The notes: generated by a model not told the origin, from the sequence alone. 64,000 bases of DNA from Leadbetterella sp040829825 (GCF_040829825.1 NZ_JBFOLH010000004.1); one strand, 5' to 3'; shown: positions 25,466 to 34,628, numbered from the stretch's first letter. Numbers and translations: made by a program.

Positions 25466-26764
25466 TTACTGAATGTGCTTCCTGCCTAAATTGATCACAA
25501 ACCTGGTCATTCCCTCCCCTGACCCCAGCTCAAATCCCCATCCGTGGTTGTGCAGGATCTCGCGCACCATGGTCAGCCCTACGCCCTGGCCGGTGGGTTT
25601 GGTGGAGAAAAACGGGGTGAAGAGACCGGCTCTGGCTTCTTCAGAAATGCCGGTGCCGGTGTCAGTAACCGTCAGGGTATCCGGGGTCAGCTGCAGGTGT
25701 ACCTTCCCTTCTCCGGGTATGGCTTCAAAGGCATTCAGCACAATATTGATCACTACCTGCTCTATCTGCTCCTGGCTGCCGGTAACCTGCACCGGCCCGG
25801 CAGGCAGATCAACGGTGAATTCTACCGGCAAATGCCGGAACTTCAGTTTCATCAGGTGATAGACCGAACGTACGGTCTCCGAAAGATTAAAAGCCTGCCT
25901 GCCCGGTAAAGGAAGCCGCACCACCCGGGCAAAATTTTCCATGAATGCATTCAAACGGTTATTCCTGTCGATCACGATCTGCAGGTATTCCGCTCTTTCT
26001 TCTGCCGTTAATTCATGGACCCCCGCCAGGGTCTCCAGGATACTGTTTACGGCCCCGACCGAATTTTTGACCTCGTGAGCCATCATGCGGATAACCTTTC
26101 CGTACGATTGCTTCTCTACCTTCAGGATCTCGTCGCCGGCCTCCTCCAGGATCACGAACTTCTGGTAAAAGCCCCGGTTCCGGAACCGGTCTACGTACAC
26201 CCGGATATACCGCGTACCATTGATCTTATAGGTCTCCGGCTGCTGAATTTCCTGGCTCAGGATCTCCTCCCGCAGCATAAGGGAGGTCCCGGCCAGCTTC
26301 CGGCCCTTGTCTGCTTCCCTGATTCCTAAAATTTCGCCGGCCACCGGGTTATATTCTTTCAGCTGATCATCAAAGTCGAGGATAATGAGCCCCACAGGAA
26401 GCGCCTCGATCAGGTTCTGAAGGAAGAAATGCTGCTCCTGCTGAAACCTCCGCTCTTTCCGGATGTTATCCAGCATCTTGTTGTATACCTCCACCAGGCG
26501 GTCTGTTTCTCCCGATCCCGTAGGCCGCATATACCCGGAGAAGTCCTGGTCTTTCAGGGAATCCAGTCCCAGCGTGATCTGGTCCAGCGGCCGGAGAATC
26601 CGGCCCAGTATCCACAAAAATAAAAGAAGTGCCAGGAAAAGGATGATTTCTGCCGGGATAAGCCGGGCGGGGTGATCCCGGAGCAGCCGGAAGATCAGGC
26701 CCCCTGAAATCACGAAAAGAATACCGAAAAGAAGAGACAGCTGCCATTTAATTCTCATGGTCAC
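25466..26764 (-). CDS. NtrB/AtoS-like sensor histidine kinase
   Basis: A 432-residue membrane kinase: two N-terminal transmembrane helices (about 7-27 and 37-55), HAMP-like linker, PAS domain (LIEALPVGLIILDFDDQLKEYNPVAGEILG), HisKA (MMAHEVKNSVGAVNSI, with the phospho-accepting His in AHEVKN) and HATPase_c with N box NIVLNAFEAI, DTGTGI and GQGVGL. The two helices are almost contiguous, so there is little periplasmic sensing part and the signal may come from within the membrane. The gene overlaps the regulator gene by 17 nt. Together they are the likely control pair of the adjacent efflux operon. Confidence 0.9.
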   Translation of the reverse strand: MTMRIKWQLSLLFGILFVISGGLIFRLLRDHPARLIPAEIILFLALLLFLWILGRILRPLDQITLGLDSLKDQDFSGYMRPTGSGETDRLVEVYNKMLDNIRKERRFQQEQHFFLQNLIEALPVGLIILDFDDQLKEYNPVAGEILGIREADKGRKLAGTSLMLREEILSQEIQQPETYKINGTRYIRVYVDRFRNRGFYQKFVILEEAGDEILKVEKQSYGKVIRMMAHEVKNSVGAVNSILETLAGVHELTAEERAEYLQIVIDRNNRLNAFMENFARVVRLPLPGRQAFNLSETVRSVYHLMKLKFRHLPVEFTVDLPAGPVQVTGSQEQIEQVVINIVLNAFEAIPGEGKVHLQLTPDTLTVTDTGTGISEEARAGLFTPFFSTKPTGQGVGLTMVREILHNHGWGFELGSGEGMTRFVINLGRKHIQ

Positions 26765-28091
26765 CGGGATTGGTCAGCCCAAATTTACTCATTCTCCGGT
26801 AGAGTGCGCTCCGGGTGATGCCCAGGTTTTTGGCTACTTCGCTCATATTCCCCTTTTTGAGGGCAATGGCCTTCTGGATCATGTTTTTTTCCATTTCCTC
26901 GAGGGTCATGCCGGATTCCTGCCGGGTGGAGTCGGACGAAAGATTTTTCTTCAGCTCTTTAATGGTGATGCTGTAGTTGTCTGAAAGCAGCCAGGTTCTT
27001 TCGATCAGGCGTTTCAGCTGCCGTACGTTTCCCGGAAACGCCTGCGTGCTTAACCACTCCAGCGCCCGGTCTTCCAGCTTTCTTTTCTTATCGCCCCGGT
27101 TCAGGTTTTCTGCAAAATAGGCCGCCAGCAGCGGGATGTCTTCCGGCCTTTCGGCCAGTGCAGGCAAATGAATATGCACCAGGCTCAGCCGGTAGAACAG
27201 GTCTTCGCGCAAATGCCCTTCTGCAACCAGCCGGCCGGCGTCTGAACGCGATGAGGATATAAAATTACACCTCAGTTTTTCAGGCAGGCCTGAGCCCAAA
27301 GGCTCAAATACCCTTTCTTCCGTAATCCGGAGCAGCTTGCTTTGCAGCGGCAACGGCATGGCCCCGATCTCATCCAGGAAGATCGTACCGGCCTCTGCCC
27401 GCGAAAGCAGCCCCTTATAATCAGAAGCTGCTTCCGCAAAAGCGCCCTTCCGGTAACCGAAAAGCTCTCTTTCCAGCAGCGCGCCGGGAAACCCGGGCAC
27501 ATCTGCCTTGATAAACGGGTATTCTTTTCTCTGGCTAAGGTCATGCAACGTTTCCGCCACGAGGTCTTTGCCTGTTCCCTGCTCGCCCGTAATCAGCACC
27601 GAGGCATCGGTAGGGGCCGCTCCCAGCAGCAAGGCTCTTGCCTTTTGCATGGCTTCACTCCCGCCGATGATCGTATCCAGCTTTTGCAACACCGCCGCCT
27701 GCCGGCCCGCGTTGAGCTTCAGGTGAGTGTTTACGGCCGATACGATCGCCTCATTGTCCCAGGGCTTGGTAATAAAATCCGAAGCCCCGGTCTTCATTCC
27801 CCTCACGGCCAGGTCAAGCGTAGCCCAGGCCGTGAGTAAAACCACGGGTAGGTCCGCATAGGCGTGGCGCACCTCCTTCAGGATCTGCAAGCCTTCTTCC
27901 CCGGTGGTTTCAATACTAAAGTTTAGATCCAGTAACAGTACGTCTGGTTTAAAGCTCTCAATAAAATCAATGATATTGAAAGGGTTTATGAGGTATTGCA
28001 CCTCAAAACCCCGGGTAAGAAACAACAGCCGTAACGACTGGCATACCGTACGGTCATCATCTGCAATCAATATTTTGAGCTTGGAATCCAT
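26748..28091 (-). CDS. NtrC-family response regulator with variant GAFTGA loop
   Basis: A 447-residue regulator: receiver domain (Asp about 55 in LLLDLNF), AAA+ domain with Walker A GEQGTGKD (about 169-176) and Walker B TIFLDEIG (about 236-243), and a C-terminal Fis-type HTH (NMSEVAKNLGITRSALYRRM). The sigma54-contact loop is GAFAEA (about 216-221), not GAFTGA; the Thr and second Gly, important for sigma54 contact, are both changed. It may therefore activate sigma54 poorly, use an altered interface, or work without sigma54. It is encoded downstream of the efflux operon and overlaps the kinase gene. Confidence 0.9.
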   Translation of the reverse strand: MDSKLKILIADDDRTVCQSLRLLFLTRGFEVQYLINPFNIIDFIESFKPDVLLLDLNFSIETTGEEGLQILKEVRHAYADLPVVLLTAWATLDLAVRGMKTGASDFITKPWDNEAIVSAVNTHLKLNAGRQAAVLQKLDTIIGGSEAMQKARALLLGAAPTDASVLITGEQGTGKDLVAETLHDLSQRKEYPFIKADVPGFPGALLERELFGYRKGAFAEAASDYKGLLSRAEAGTIFLDEIGAMPLPLQSKLLRITEERVFEPLGSGLPEKLRCNFISSSRSDAGRLVAEGHLREDLFYRLSLVHIHLPALAERPEDIPLLAAYFAENLNRGDKKRKLEDRALEWLSTQAFPGNVRQLKRLIERTWLLSDNYSITIKELKKNLSSDSTRQESGMTLEEMEKNMIQKAIALKKGNMSEVAKNLGITRSALYRRMSKFGLTNPGDHEN

Positions 28092-28220
28092 ATTTTACAT
28101 TAAACCATTTACCCGGACAGGTTCTTAAAATATTCATTTGCAAGTGAGGTTATTTCCTTCACTCTTTCATGTTTTAAATCACTTTCCCTTAAATTATCCA
28201 TCAACATGAAGAGGTTAAAT

Positions 28221-29393
28221 CTACTCCTCGTGCAATGCTTTAGCGGGCAGGGTTACCGCTGCCTGGTGGCTGGGGAATATACTGCACAAATATACGATGC
28301 CGAATATAACCAGGGCACCGGCCCCCATCCCCATAAAGTACGCATCTTTCTCAATAGGCAAAGAAGCGATAAACGGTATCTGTACGGCAAAAACAGCCGC
28401 CAGAACAAACGCCAGCGTTACCAAAACCAGCATTTCACCTGTAAACTGGCGGCGAATGGCCCCTGAAGAGGCTCCTATGGCTTTCCGGAGACCGATCTCG
28501 GGAATTCTCCGGGCAATGTTGTACCGCAGGATCCCGAACAGCCCCATTGATATATTAATGATCAGGAAAACCGCCAAGAAAAACATGGCTGCCAGGGGAA
28601 TATAGGTACGGCTGTTGGTATTTTTCCGGCCGGCCTCTATTTTAACAATACCGAAATCGCTGCTTTTGGTGGTTTGCTCTACCAGGTCGTTTATTTTCTT
28701 TTCCACGTCCGGGCCCGTACCCGGTTTCACCCTTATGCTCATGGCCTGGTAGAGGTCAATCGACGAAAACGTTAAGGGCAGGAAGATGAAGGGGTCTTCT
28801 TCCGTAAAATCACCCTGGAATTTAAAGTGCTCTGCAACCCCGATGATCTCCACCTCCTTTTCTTTAAAAAACCGGAAACGGAACCCGATCGGCTCTTTCC
28901 CTTTCATGAACTTCTCCACAAATTTTTGCGAAACCACTACCGGCAGATACTTCCCGGCCAGGTCTTCTTTGGTATAGAAACGCCCCGATTTCATCTTGAT
29001 TTTCCAGGTATTGGCATAATCTTCATCGGCATACATATAGCGGCTGTTAAAATTAAACCCGTCGTTATCATTGCCGTTGCCCCAGGTGTTTCCCAGGTAA
29101 GGCGCTACGTTTACACTGTAGGAAACCTGGTCTATTTCAGGCAGCGCCTTCAGGTCGTGCTTCAGCGACTCTATCGTCACCCCGGCCGCCGTAGAGTCAG
29201 CGGTATTGATGCTGAGATATACCCGGTACATGTCTTTCCAGTCAAAGCCCAGGGGCGACGAGTAGTACCTGAATTTGGATATCCCGTAAGAGAACACGGC
29301 AAAAACCACCCAGAATACAAATATCAGCTGAACAAAAAGGAAGGCGTTTTTTCCTTTGCGTTTCCATATCAGTTTGAAATAATGTGCAATCAT
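28221..29393 (-). CDS. ABC transporter permease (MacB/FtsX type), second subunit
   Basis: A 390-residue membrane protein; the ATG at 29393 overlaps the stop of the preceding permease gene (ATGA). Layout: N-terminal membrane helix (AFLFVQLIFVFWVVFAVFSYG), a large periplasmic MacB_PCD-like domain, and three C-terminal helices of the FtsX fold (FFLAVFLIINISMGLFGILRYNIARRIPEIGLRKAIGAS). RRIPEIGLRKAIGAS is the cytoplasmic coupling motif of the family. With the second permease it would form a heterodimer driven by the ATPase at 30810-31475. These complexes usually push substrates through a TolC-type channel rather than import. Confidence 0.9.
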   Translation of the reverse strand: MIAHYFKLIWKRKGKNAFLFVQLIFVFWVVFAVFSYGISKFRYYSSPLGFDWKDMYRVYLSINTADSTAAGVTIESLKHDLKALPEIDQVSYSVNVAPYLGNTWGNGNDNDGFNFNSRYMYADEDYANTWKIKMKSGRFYTKEDLAGKYLPVVVSQKFVEKFMKGKEPIGFRFRFFKEKEVEIIGVAEHFKFQGDFTEEDPFIFLPLTFSSIDLYQAMSIRVKPGTGPDVEKKINDLVEQTTKSSDFGIVKIEAGRKNTNSRTYIPLAAMFFLAVFLIINISMGLFGILRYNIARRIPEIGLRKAIGASSGAIRRQFTGEMLVLVTLAFVLAAVFAVQIPFIASLPIEKDAYFMGMGAGALVIFGIVYLCSIFPSHQAAVTLPAKALHEE

Positions 29394-30730
29394 AGCTTTC
29401 CTGTTTTTAAAGCTCCGGCCACCGGGGTTTGGGAAATCCTCCATGCAGGAAGAAAACCCGATAAAATGCCGAAGACAAAAGTGATAAAGATGCTTATAAA
29501 AAGAACCGGGAAGTTAAACGTAAGCCTGCTTGTTCCGAATACCTCAGCATGATTCAATGCATTCATCAGCAGAACGGTCAGAATTATACCGATGATGCCT
29601 CCCAGGAAGGTGATGATCAGGTTTTCAAACAGGAACTGGACCAGCAGGTTGCTTGTTTTTGCCCCGAATGCCTTCCTGACCCCTATTTCTGACGACCGCT
29701 CAAAAATTCGGGTAACGTTCAGGTTCACCAGGTTCAGGATAGGGATCACCAGGAAAAAGGCCAGTACCCCGAAAACTATTTTCAGGAAATTCCCGCCTTC
29801 GCGGGTGGCCTGGGTACCCATAAACTGCCAGGCATAGATATCTGCCGCATTTTTTTCATGGATAATGTACCGGTCAAAATCATTTCTTTTTTCCAGGCTG
29901 CTTTCCAGGGTTCTCAGCTCTTCTTCCATCCTGCTCACGTCTGAAGGTTCCTTAGCCAGCAGGGCTACCACACAGCTCCCCAAATATTCCTGGTTGTAGT
30001 TCAGCTCACTCTCTCCGGCCCAGGAAATCGGGACAAAAAAATCAGCCATTACAGACCGGTTGGAGGTACTGGCATCTTTCACGATGCCCACCACTTTAAA
30101 CGGCCCCTTAAGCCCCCATACCAGCTCTTTCCCCAGGTACGATGCCTGTTTCCCGAAATATTTCAGGGCTGCGCTTTCCCTGAGAATGATCACATTGGCC
30201 TGGTTATCGATTGCCTCCCGGGTAAACGGCCCGCCTTCTTTAAAGCGGAAGTCAAATATCTTCCAGTAGTTGGCGTCGGTGAGGTTCCCGTTGAGCGTGA
30301 GCTTCTGTCCCTGCGGGTAAACATCCAGGGGCGCATAATCGACAAAAACACTGCTCAGCTCCGGTGTTTTCATTTTGCTGAGCTTGTCTTTGTAGAGCTT
30401 ATAACTGAGGCTTGAGCTCGAATTGGAGGCCACCTTCCCTTCAATGACCCTGGTGGTTACCGTGGTGTCGATCTTCATAACACCGTCAACCTCCGTGGTA
30501 TCGTAGGCCGTTACTTTTTCCCGTTCGAAGCCCTGCCCGCTAAAGCTGGGCAAAAACAGTATTCTGTCTTTTTTGCTTAGCGGCGGATTGGCCCCCAGCT
30601 CATTCTCCAGCACTGCCGATGCCAGCATCAGCACCATCAGCGTAAAGCTGATCCCGAAAAGGCTGATAAACGTGTACAGCTTATTCCGACGGAGTACTTT
30701 AATTGCGATTTTGAAATAATTTTTTAACAT
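29390..30730 (-). CDS. ABC transporter permease (MacB/FtsX type), first subunit
   Basis: A 446-residue permease; the ATG at 30730 (MLKNYFKIAIKVLRRNKLYTFISLFGIS) is the family-typical start, while an earlier ATG would read through a palindromic repeat. N-terminal helix, periplasmic domain (about 50-290), then FFLVIPILNLVNLNVTRIFERSSEIGVRKAFGAKT with the coupling motif. Translational coupling with the next permease gene (4-nt overlap) supports a heterodimer. It is separated from the ATPase gene by a 79-nt spacer that carries a palindromic repeat. Confidence 0.9.
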   Translation of the reverse strand: MLKNYFKIAIKVLRRNKLYTFISLFGISFTLMVLMLASAVLENELGANPPLSKKDRILFLPSFSGQGFEREKVTAYDTTEVDGVMKIDTTVTTRVIEGKVASNSSSSLSYKLYKDKLSKMKTPELSSVFVDYAPLDVYPQGQKLTLNGNLTDANYWKIFDFRFKEGGPFTREAIDNQANVIILRESAALKYFGKQASYLGKELVWGLKGPFKVVGIVKDASTSNRSVMADFFVPISWAGESELNYNQEYLGSCVVALLAKEPSDVSRMEEELRTLESSLEKRNDFDRYIIHEKNAADIYAWQFMGTQATREGGNFLKIVFGVLAFFLVIPILNLVNLNVTRIFERSSEIGVRKAFGAKTSNLLVQFLFENLIITFLGGIIGIILTVLLMNALNHAEVFGTSRLTFNFPVLFISIFITFVFGILSGFLPAWRISQTPVAGALKTGKL

Positions 30731-30738
30731 ATTTTTTT

Positions 30739-30814
30739 CAATTGACGATGGACAATTGGCGACTGACAATGAGGCAATATGATAATTGTCCATTGTCAAC
30801 TGTCAATTGTCAAT
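30739..30814. repeat. ATTGTCCATTGTCAATTG-type palindromic repeat inside the efflux operon
   Basis: Arms at 30739-30771 and 30784-30814 are composed of inverted, slightly decayed copies of the unit TTGACAATGGACAATTG. The right arm covers the ATPase stop codon (30810-30812). A second copy of the same family is at 46999-47067. Sitting between ATPase and permease genes, the hairpin could affect the ratio of subunit expression. Confidence 0.85.
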
Positions 30815-31475
30815 TAACTAAACTTCCATCATATAAGCGGATCACGCGATGCGTTTTTCGTGCCATGCTTTCGTCGTGAGTAACCATCACCACCGTTACT
30901 TTTTCCTGCTCATTGAGATCCAGGAGCAGCTGCATCACCTCATTCCCCAGCACACTGTCGAGGTTACCGGTGGGCTCATCGGCCATCACCAGCGCAGGCT
31001 TACCCACAATGGCACGGGCTATGGCCACCCGCTGGCGCTGTCCGCCGGAAAGCTGGTTGGGATAATGATTTTTCCGGTTCAGGAGCCCTACCTTTTCCAG
31101 GGCTTCTTCTGAAAGCCGTTTCCGCTCTTTGGCGCCTACACCCCGGTAGAGCAGGGGCAGCTCCACGTTATCAATCACGCTCAGGTCGGAGATCAGGTGA
31201 AAGCTCTGGAAAATAAAGCCCAGGTTCTCGTTTCTGAATTTTGCCAGGTCGTTTTCTTTCCGGTTTTCGAGGTTCACCCCGTTAATGCTCACATGACCGC
31301 GGGTGGGCGAGTCAAGAAGGCCGATCATGTTCAGCAAGGTAGATTTACCGCAGCCAGACGGCCCCATGATGGATACAAACTCCCCTGCCCCGATGCTCAG
31401 GGAGATGTCGTTCAGCGCCACTGTTTCCAGCACATCGGTGTAATACGACTTACTCAGGTTTTTCAGCTCTATCAT
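30810..31475 (-). CDS. ABC transporter ATP-binding protein (MacB/LolD type)
   Basis: A 221-residue ATPase: Walker A GPSGCGKST (about 39-47), Q-loop, signature LSGGQRQRVAIARA, Walker B LVMADEPTGNLDS and the H-loop VTHDESMA. Its size and DEPTGNLDS wording place it in the MacB/LolD/FtsE group that drives FtsX-like permeases. It would form a homodimer under the two permease subunits. Its last codons and stop lie in the palindromic repeat that follows. Confidence 0.95.
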   Translation of the reverse strand: MIELKNLSKSYYTDVLETVALNDISLSIGAGEFVSIMGPSGCGKSTLLNMIGLLDSPTRGHVSINGVNLENRKENDLAKFRNENLGFIFQSFHLISDLSVIDNVELPLLYRGVGAKERKRLSEEALEKVGLLNRKNHYPNQLSGGQRQRVAIARAIVGKPALVMADEPTGNLDSVLGNEVMQLLLDLNEQEKVTVVMVTHDESMARKTHRVIRLYDGSLVN

Positions 31476-31485
31476 AATCTGTGTT

Positions 31486-32961
31486 TTAAAAGTTTTCCAA
31501 TGTTAATTGTCTTAATGCATAATAGGTTACCCAATAGGCCCGCAGCAGGCCCGTGTAATTCCGCCAGGCCATGTCTCTCTCGTTAAAGGCAATGCTCAGG
31601 TCGGTAATGCTGATGTCGTTCAGAAGATAGCGCCGGTTGGCAATTTCATAACGCTCTCGGGCAATCTCCAGGCTCTTCGCCCCCAGCTCCACTTCTTCAT
31701 TCAGCTCCCGGAACTGGAGGGCCAGCTGACGTACATTCTGCTTAAAGGTCTGCTCGGTGAATTCTTTCTCTGCCTCTGCGTATTGCTGCTGTTCCAGGGC
31801 CGCATTGACACTGTATTTCCGTTTACCGCCATCCAGCAGCGGTATCCGGAGCGTCAGCTGAACAAAGTTCTCTACCTGGGGCAGCTGGTACGATTGAGGA
31901 AACCGGGCACCGGTACCGACCCAGCCGAACGTAGCCGACAGGCTTCCCTGCCAGCCGTTGTTCTTCCGGGCCTGCTCCAGTGCTCTTTCGGTTTCGAGTA
32001 ACAGCTTTTCCATTTGTTTTTGTTCGGGCCTCTTCATCCAGGCCTTTTGTGCCGCTGCTGCGGGGTCTGGTGCTGCCGCGGTAAGGCTCTCCGGCGACCG
32101 CAAGACATACACCTGGTCGTTTGCGGTTTCCCAGCCCATGGCTTTTTTCAGCTCGGCATTGGCTCTCAGCACTTCTCTCCGGGCATTTACTGCGCTTTGC
32201 CGGGCCGAGTTCAGGCTGAGCTCCAGCTGCAACAGGTCACTTTTTGATATCTTCCCCAGCTTGTCGCGTTCCAGGGCAATCTGGTAAATTTTCTCGCTGT
32301 TCCCCGTATTGGTCAGCGCAATTTCGTGGTTTACCTGGGCTGCCAGCAGCTCAAAAAATGCCGCTGTGACCTCGCCCGATATCTGTTCCCTGTTCATATC
32401 CAGGCCGGCTTTGGCTATTTCTTCTTCCAGCAGGTAAAACCGCCGGTTCCATTTCAGCGTGTTAAAGGTGTTTATCGGTTGCTCGATCCCGATCCGGAAG
32501 GGCACCGAGTTAAAATTCTGAACCCCGTTTTCTGTAAAATCATTGTACCTTCTTAATCCTGATTCCGCAAAAAATAAGGTATTGGTATTCAGCAAACGCT
32601 GGGTCAGGTTAAGATTTACACTGCTGTTATCCTGTGAAACCGGCAGGAAACTGATGGTACCGTCAGGCTGCGTAATGGCTGATGTGGTCTTGTAAAAGTT
32701 GGGCAGGGTTCCGCCCAGGCCCACCTGGGGCTTTATCTCTGCCTTGCTGTACAGCACCCGGTTTTGCGCCACCCGGTATTCCATCCGGGCTTTCCTGCCA
32801 CTCAGCGAATGCTCATGGGCAATAGAAATGGCATCGGACAGGGTGAGGGTATCGGATTGCGCAAAAGCTTTCGGCGTGAAAAGTGAAAAACCAAACCCTA
32901 AAAACAGGATTGCCACTGTTCCCTTTAGAAAAAACCCGGAATTATCTGCTCTCTTTCTCAT
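31486..32961 (-). CDS. TolC-family outer-membrane efflux channel
   Basis: A 491-residue protein with signal sequence (GTVAILFLGFGFSLFTPKAFAQ) and two TolC-type repeats: DTLTLSDAISIAHEHSLSGRKARMEYRVAQ, long coiled-coil stretches, and a second EQARKNNGWQGSLSATFGWVG/ISITDLSIAFNERDMAWRNY repeat. It would provide the outer-membrane and periplasmic tunnel for the ABC transporter. It overlaps the adaptor gene by 4 nt (32958-32961), and the ATPase gene follows after 10 nt, so all five genes form one operon. Confidence 0.9.
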   Translation of the reverse strand: MRKRADNSGFFLKGTVAILFLGFGFSLFTPKAFAQSDTLTLSDAISIAHEHSLSGRKARMEYRVAQNRVLYSKAEIKPQVGLGGTLPNFYKTTSAITQPDGTISFLPVSQDNSSVNLNLTQRLLNTNTLFFAESGLRRYNDFTENGVQNFNSVPFRIGIEQPINTFNTLKWNRRFYLLEEEIAKAGLDMNREQISGEVTAAFFELLAAQVNHEIALTNTGNSEKIYQIALERDKLGKISKSDLLQLELSLNSARQSAVNARREVLRANAELKKAMGWETANDQVYVLRSPESLTAAAPDPAAAAQKAWMKRPEQKQMEKLLLETERALEQARKNNGWQGSLSATFGWVGTGARFPQSYQLPQVENFVQLTLRIPLLDGGKRKYSVNAALEQQQYAEAEKEFTEQTFKQNVRQLALQFRELNEEVELGAKSLEIARERYEIANRRYLLNDISITDLSIAFNERDMAWRNYTGLLRAYWVTYYALRQLTLENF

Positions 32962-34202
32962 CTCACCCGTATTTCCGTTTTCCCTTCATATACACTCATA
33001 TCAGACAGGATCACTTTGTCGCCCGCTTTCAGGCCACTGATCACCTCCACCTTGTCGCTGGTGCGGAAACCCAGCTCCACGTTCCGGGCCTCTGCCTTAT
33101 CTCCCTGCAGCACAAAGACTTTTTGCGATTTCCCCGCCAGTATACCCGGGCCGTTCGGAATATACATGCTCTGCTGTTTGGTGCCGGTGACAATCCGCAC
33201 GGGCACTTTCATCTTGGGCCGCAGCTTGTCTGAATCTGCCTTTCGCAGCCGGACCTTGAACTGTATAGTGTTATTCTCCACCGCCGGCAGGATCTGCTCA
33301 ATTTCTCCCATTTCCACGGTGTTATTCACCTCCACCTGCACCGGCTGGCCCAGGCTGATCTTGTCGGCATGCATGTCGGATACCTGCGCCATAATGCTGT
33401 AGGAAGAAATATTGGCCAGGCGTACCAACGGGTCGCCCTCCTGCACCTGGGTACCGATCCGGTTATCCAGCCAGGTGATGACGCCGGGCACTTCCGCCCT
33501 GACCGTTGCATTCCGGAGCTTCTTTGCCAGCTCATCAAGCCGCTGGCGTTGAATAGACGACTGGATCTGCTCATTCAGCACACTCGAGGCAATCGATTCT
33601 TTCCGGTACTTCAGCTCATTTTCCAGCTTCTTTTTTTCCAGCAAAGCGATAGACAGGTTCTGCCGGGCTTTGTCTACTTCTTCCTGTGTCATGCCGCCAA
33701 TGGCCTGAAGGCGCCGGGCATCAGACAGCAGGGCTTCGAAATTCTTCACCTGGAGGTCTTTCACCTGGTCATCCAGCTCAATATCCCGGATATTCTTCTC
33801 CAGTTCCAGCTTTAACCGTACTACGTTGTTGTCTTTTAGCTTCAGCTCGTCTTTCAGCCGCTGGTATTCCAGTTCCGAATATTCGGTATCCAGGATCAGG
33901 ATCGCCTCACCACTCTGCACCCGGGTGCCGTTTTCGGTCACAATCTTCCGGATCTTGGCCGAGAGCGGGCTTACCAGCACAATCTCTGATGAAGGCTCTA
34001 CCGTGCCGTTGGCCGAAACGGTATTTTCCATTTCTCCCGCCCGCACTTCGCCTACTACCAGCTCGCTCCTTTTAACCGAGGGCGCCAGCAATTGCCTGAA
34101 AAGCCACACGGCTCCTAAAATGGCGGCTATCCCGCCTGCTATGTACAGGCCCCGCTTTATCCGGCGCCCCTTGATCCTGTCTGTGCTTATTTCCTTATCC
34201 AT
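32958..34202 (-). CDS. HlyD/MacA-type periplasmic adaptor protein
   Basis: A 414-residue membrane-fusion protein: one N-terminal membrane helix (GLYIAGGIAAILGAVWLFRQLL), biotinyl-lipoyl halves (SANGTVEPSSEIVLVSPLSAKIRKI; NATVRAEVPGVITWLDNRIGTQVQEGDPLVRL), a coiled-coil hairpin between them, and C-terminal barrel domains (VELGFRTSDKVEVISGLKAGDKVILSDMSVYEG). First gene of the operon; it would bridge the permeases and the TolC channel. A TAnnTTTG element lies about 60 nt upstream. The substrate is unknown. Confidence 0.92.
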   Translation of the reverse strand: MDKEISTDRIKGRRIKRGLYIAGGIAAILGAVWLFRQLLAPSVKRSELVVGEVRAGEMENTVSANGTVEPSSEIVLVSPLSAKIRKIVTENGTRVQSGEAILILDTEYSELEYQRLKDELKLKDNNVVRLKLELEKNIRDIELDDQVKDLQVKNFEALLSDARRLQAIGGMTQEEVDKARQNLSIALLEKKKLENELKYRKESIASSVLNEQIQSSIQRQRLDELAKKLRNATVRAEVPGVITWLDNRIGTQVQEGDPLVRLANISSYSIMAQVSDMHADKISLGQPVQVEVNNTVEMGEIEQILPAVENNTIQFKVRLRKADSDKLRPKMKVPVRIVTGTKQQSMYIPNGPGILAGKSQKVFVLQGDKAEARNVELGFRTSDKVEVISGLKAGDKVILSDMSVYEGKTEIRVR

Positions 34203-34628
34203 GGCCGAAAATTAGCGCAGATTTTTACAGAATTTACAATTTGCTGACAATTAGTAGATTACAAAAATACAAATACGCAAAAAGTGTTTGATTTTGGGAC
34301 ACCCCTATTTTTCCGGCCGTAAACTAACTTTCATCACACGCTTTCTTCTCTTCCTGTTCCGGAAAGATTTGCATTACAACGATCAAAGCCATCAATATAT
34401 CCGGCTTGGGTTTAATCAGGCACCATAAGCTGTTGAAAATTATAGAAGCCACAGAAGGCTGGACGCCTCAGGAACATCGTGGGTGGAATATGCCTTATGA
34501 CAATATCCTCCTCGATTCTCCCAAAGGCTGGGAAAGTTTTCCGCCCGTATATTATCTGAGCCTGGGCTTACGCCTGGGAGCCGGGTTCAGGCCTGTCCGG
34601 CTTCCGGTAGAAAGCGTCCTGCCGTAAT
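34203..34628. other. Gene-poor spacer between the efflux operon and rnc
   Basis: About 426 nt. It holds the candidate promoter of the efflux operon near its left end and no gene I can support. A plus-strand frame at 34328-34431 ends with YIRLGFNQAP and a stop, faintly like the tail of MocR-type aminotransferase-fold regulators, but it is too short to call. Another open frame (34406-34627) has no recognisable family. Confidence 0.5.
34262..34269 (-). promoter_or_regulatory. Candidate -7 element of the efflux operon
   Basis: Read on the minus strand, TATTTTTG matches TAnnTTTG and lies about 60 nt upstream of the adaptor ATG. I looked here for a sigma54 -24/-12 pair (GG-N10-GC) because an NtrC-like regulator is next door, and did not see a convincing one. 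Confidence 0.35.

Noticed and set aside
34203..34400. Sigma54 (-24/-12) promoter for the efflux operon
   Set aside because: No GG-N10-GC pair in TGGCAC-N5-TTGC context on the minus strand; a TAnnTTTG-type element fits better.
34406..34627. 73-codon plus-strand frame before rnc
   Set aside because: No family recognised, no promoter or start context; I treat it as non-coding spacer.
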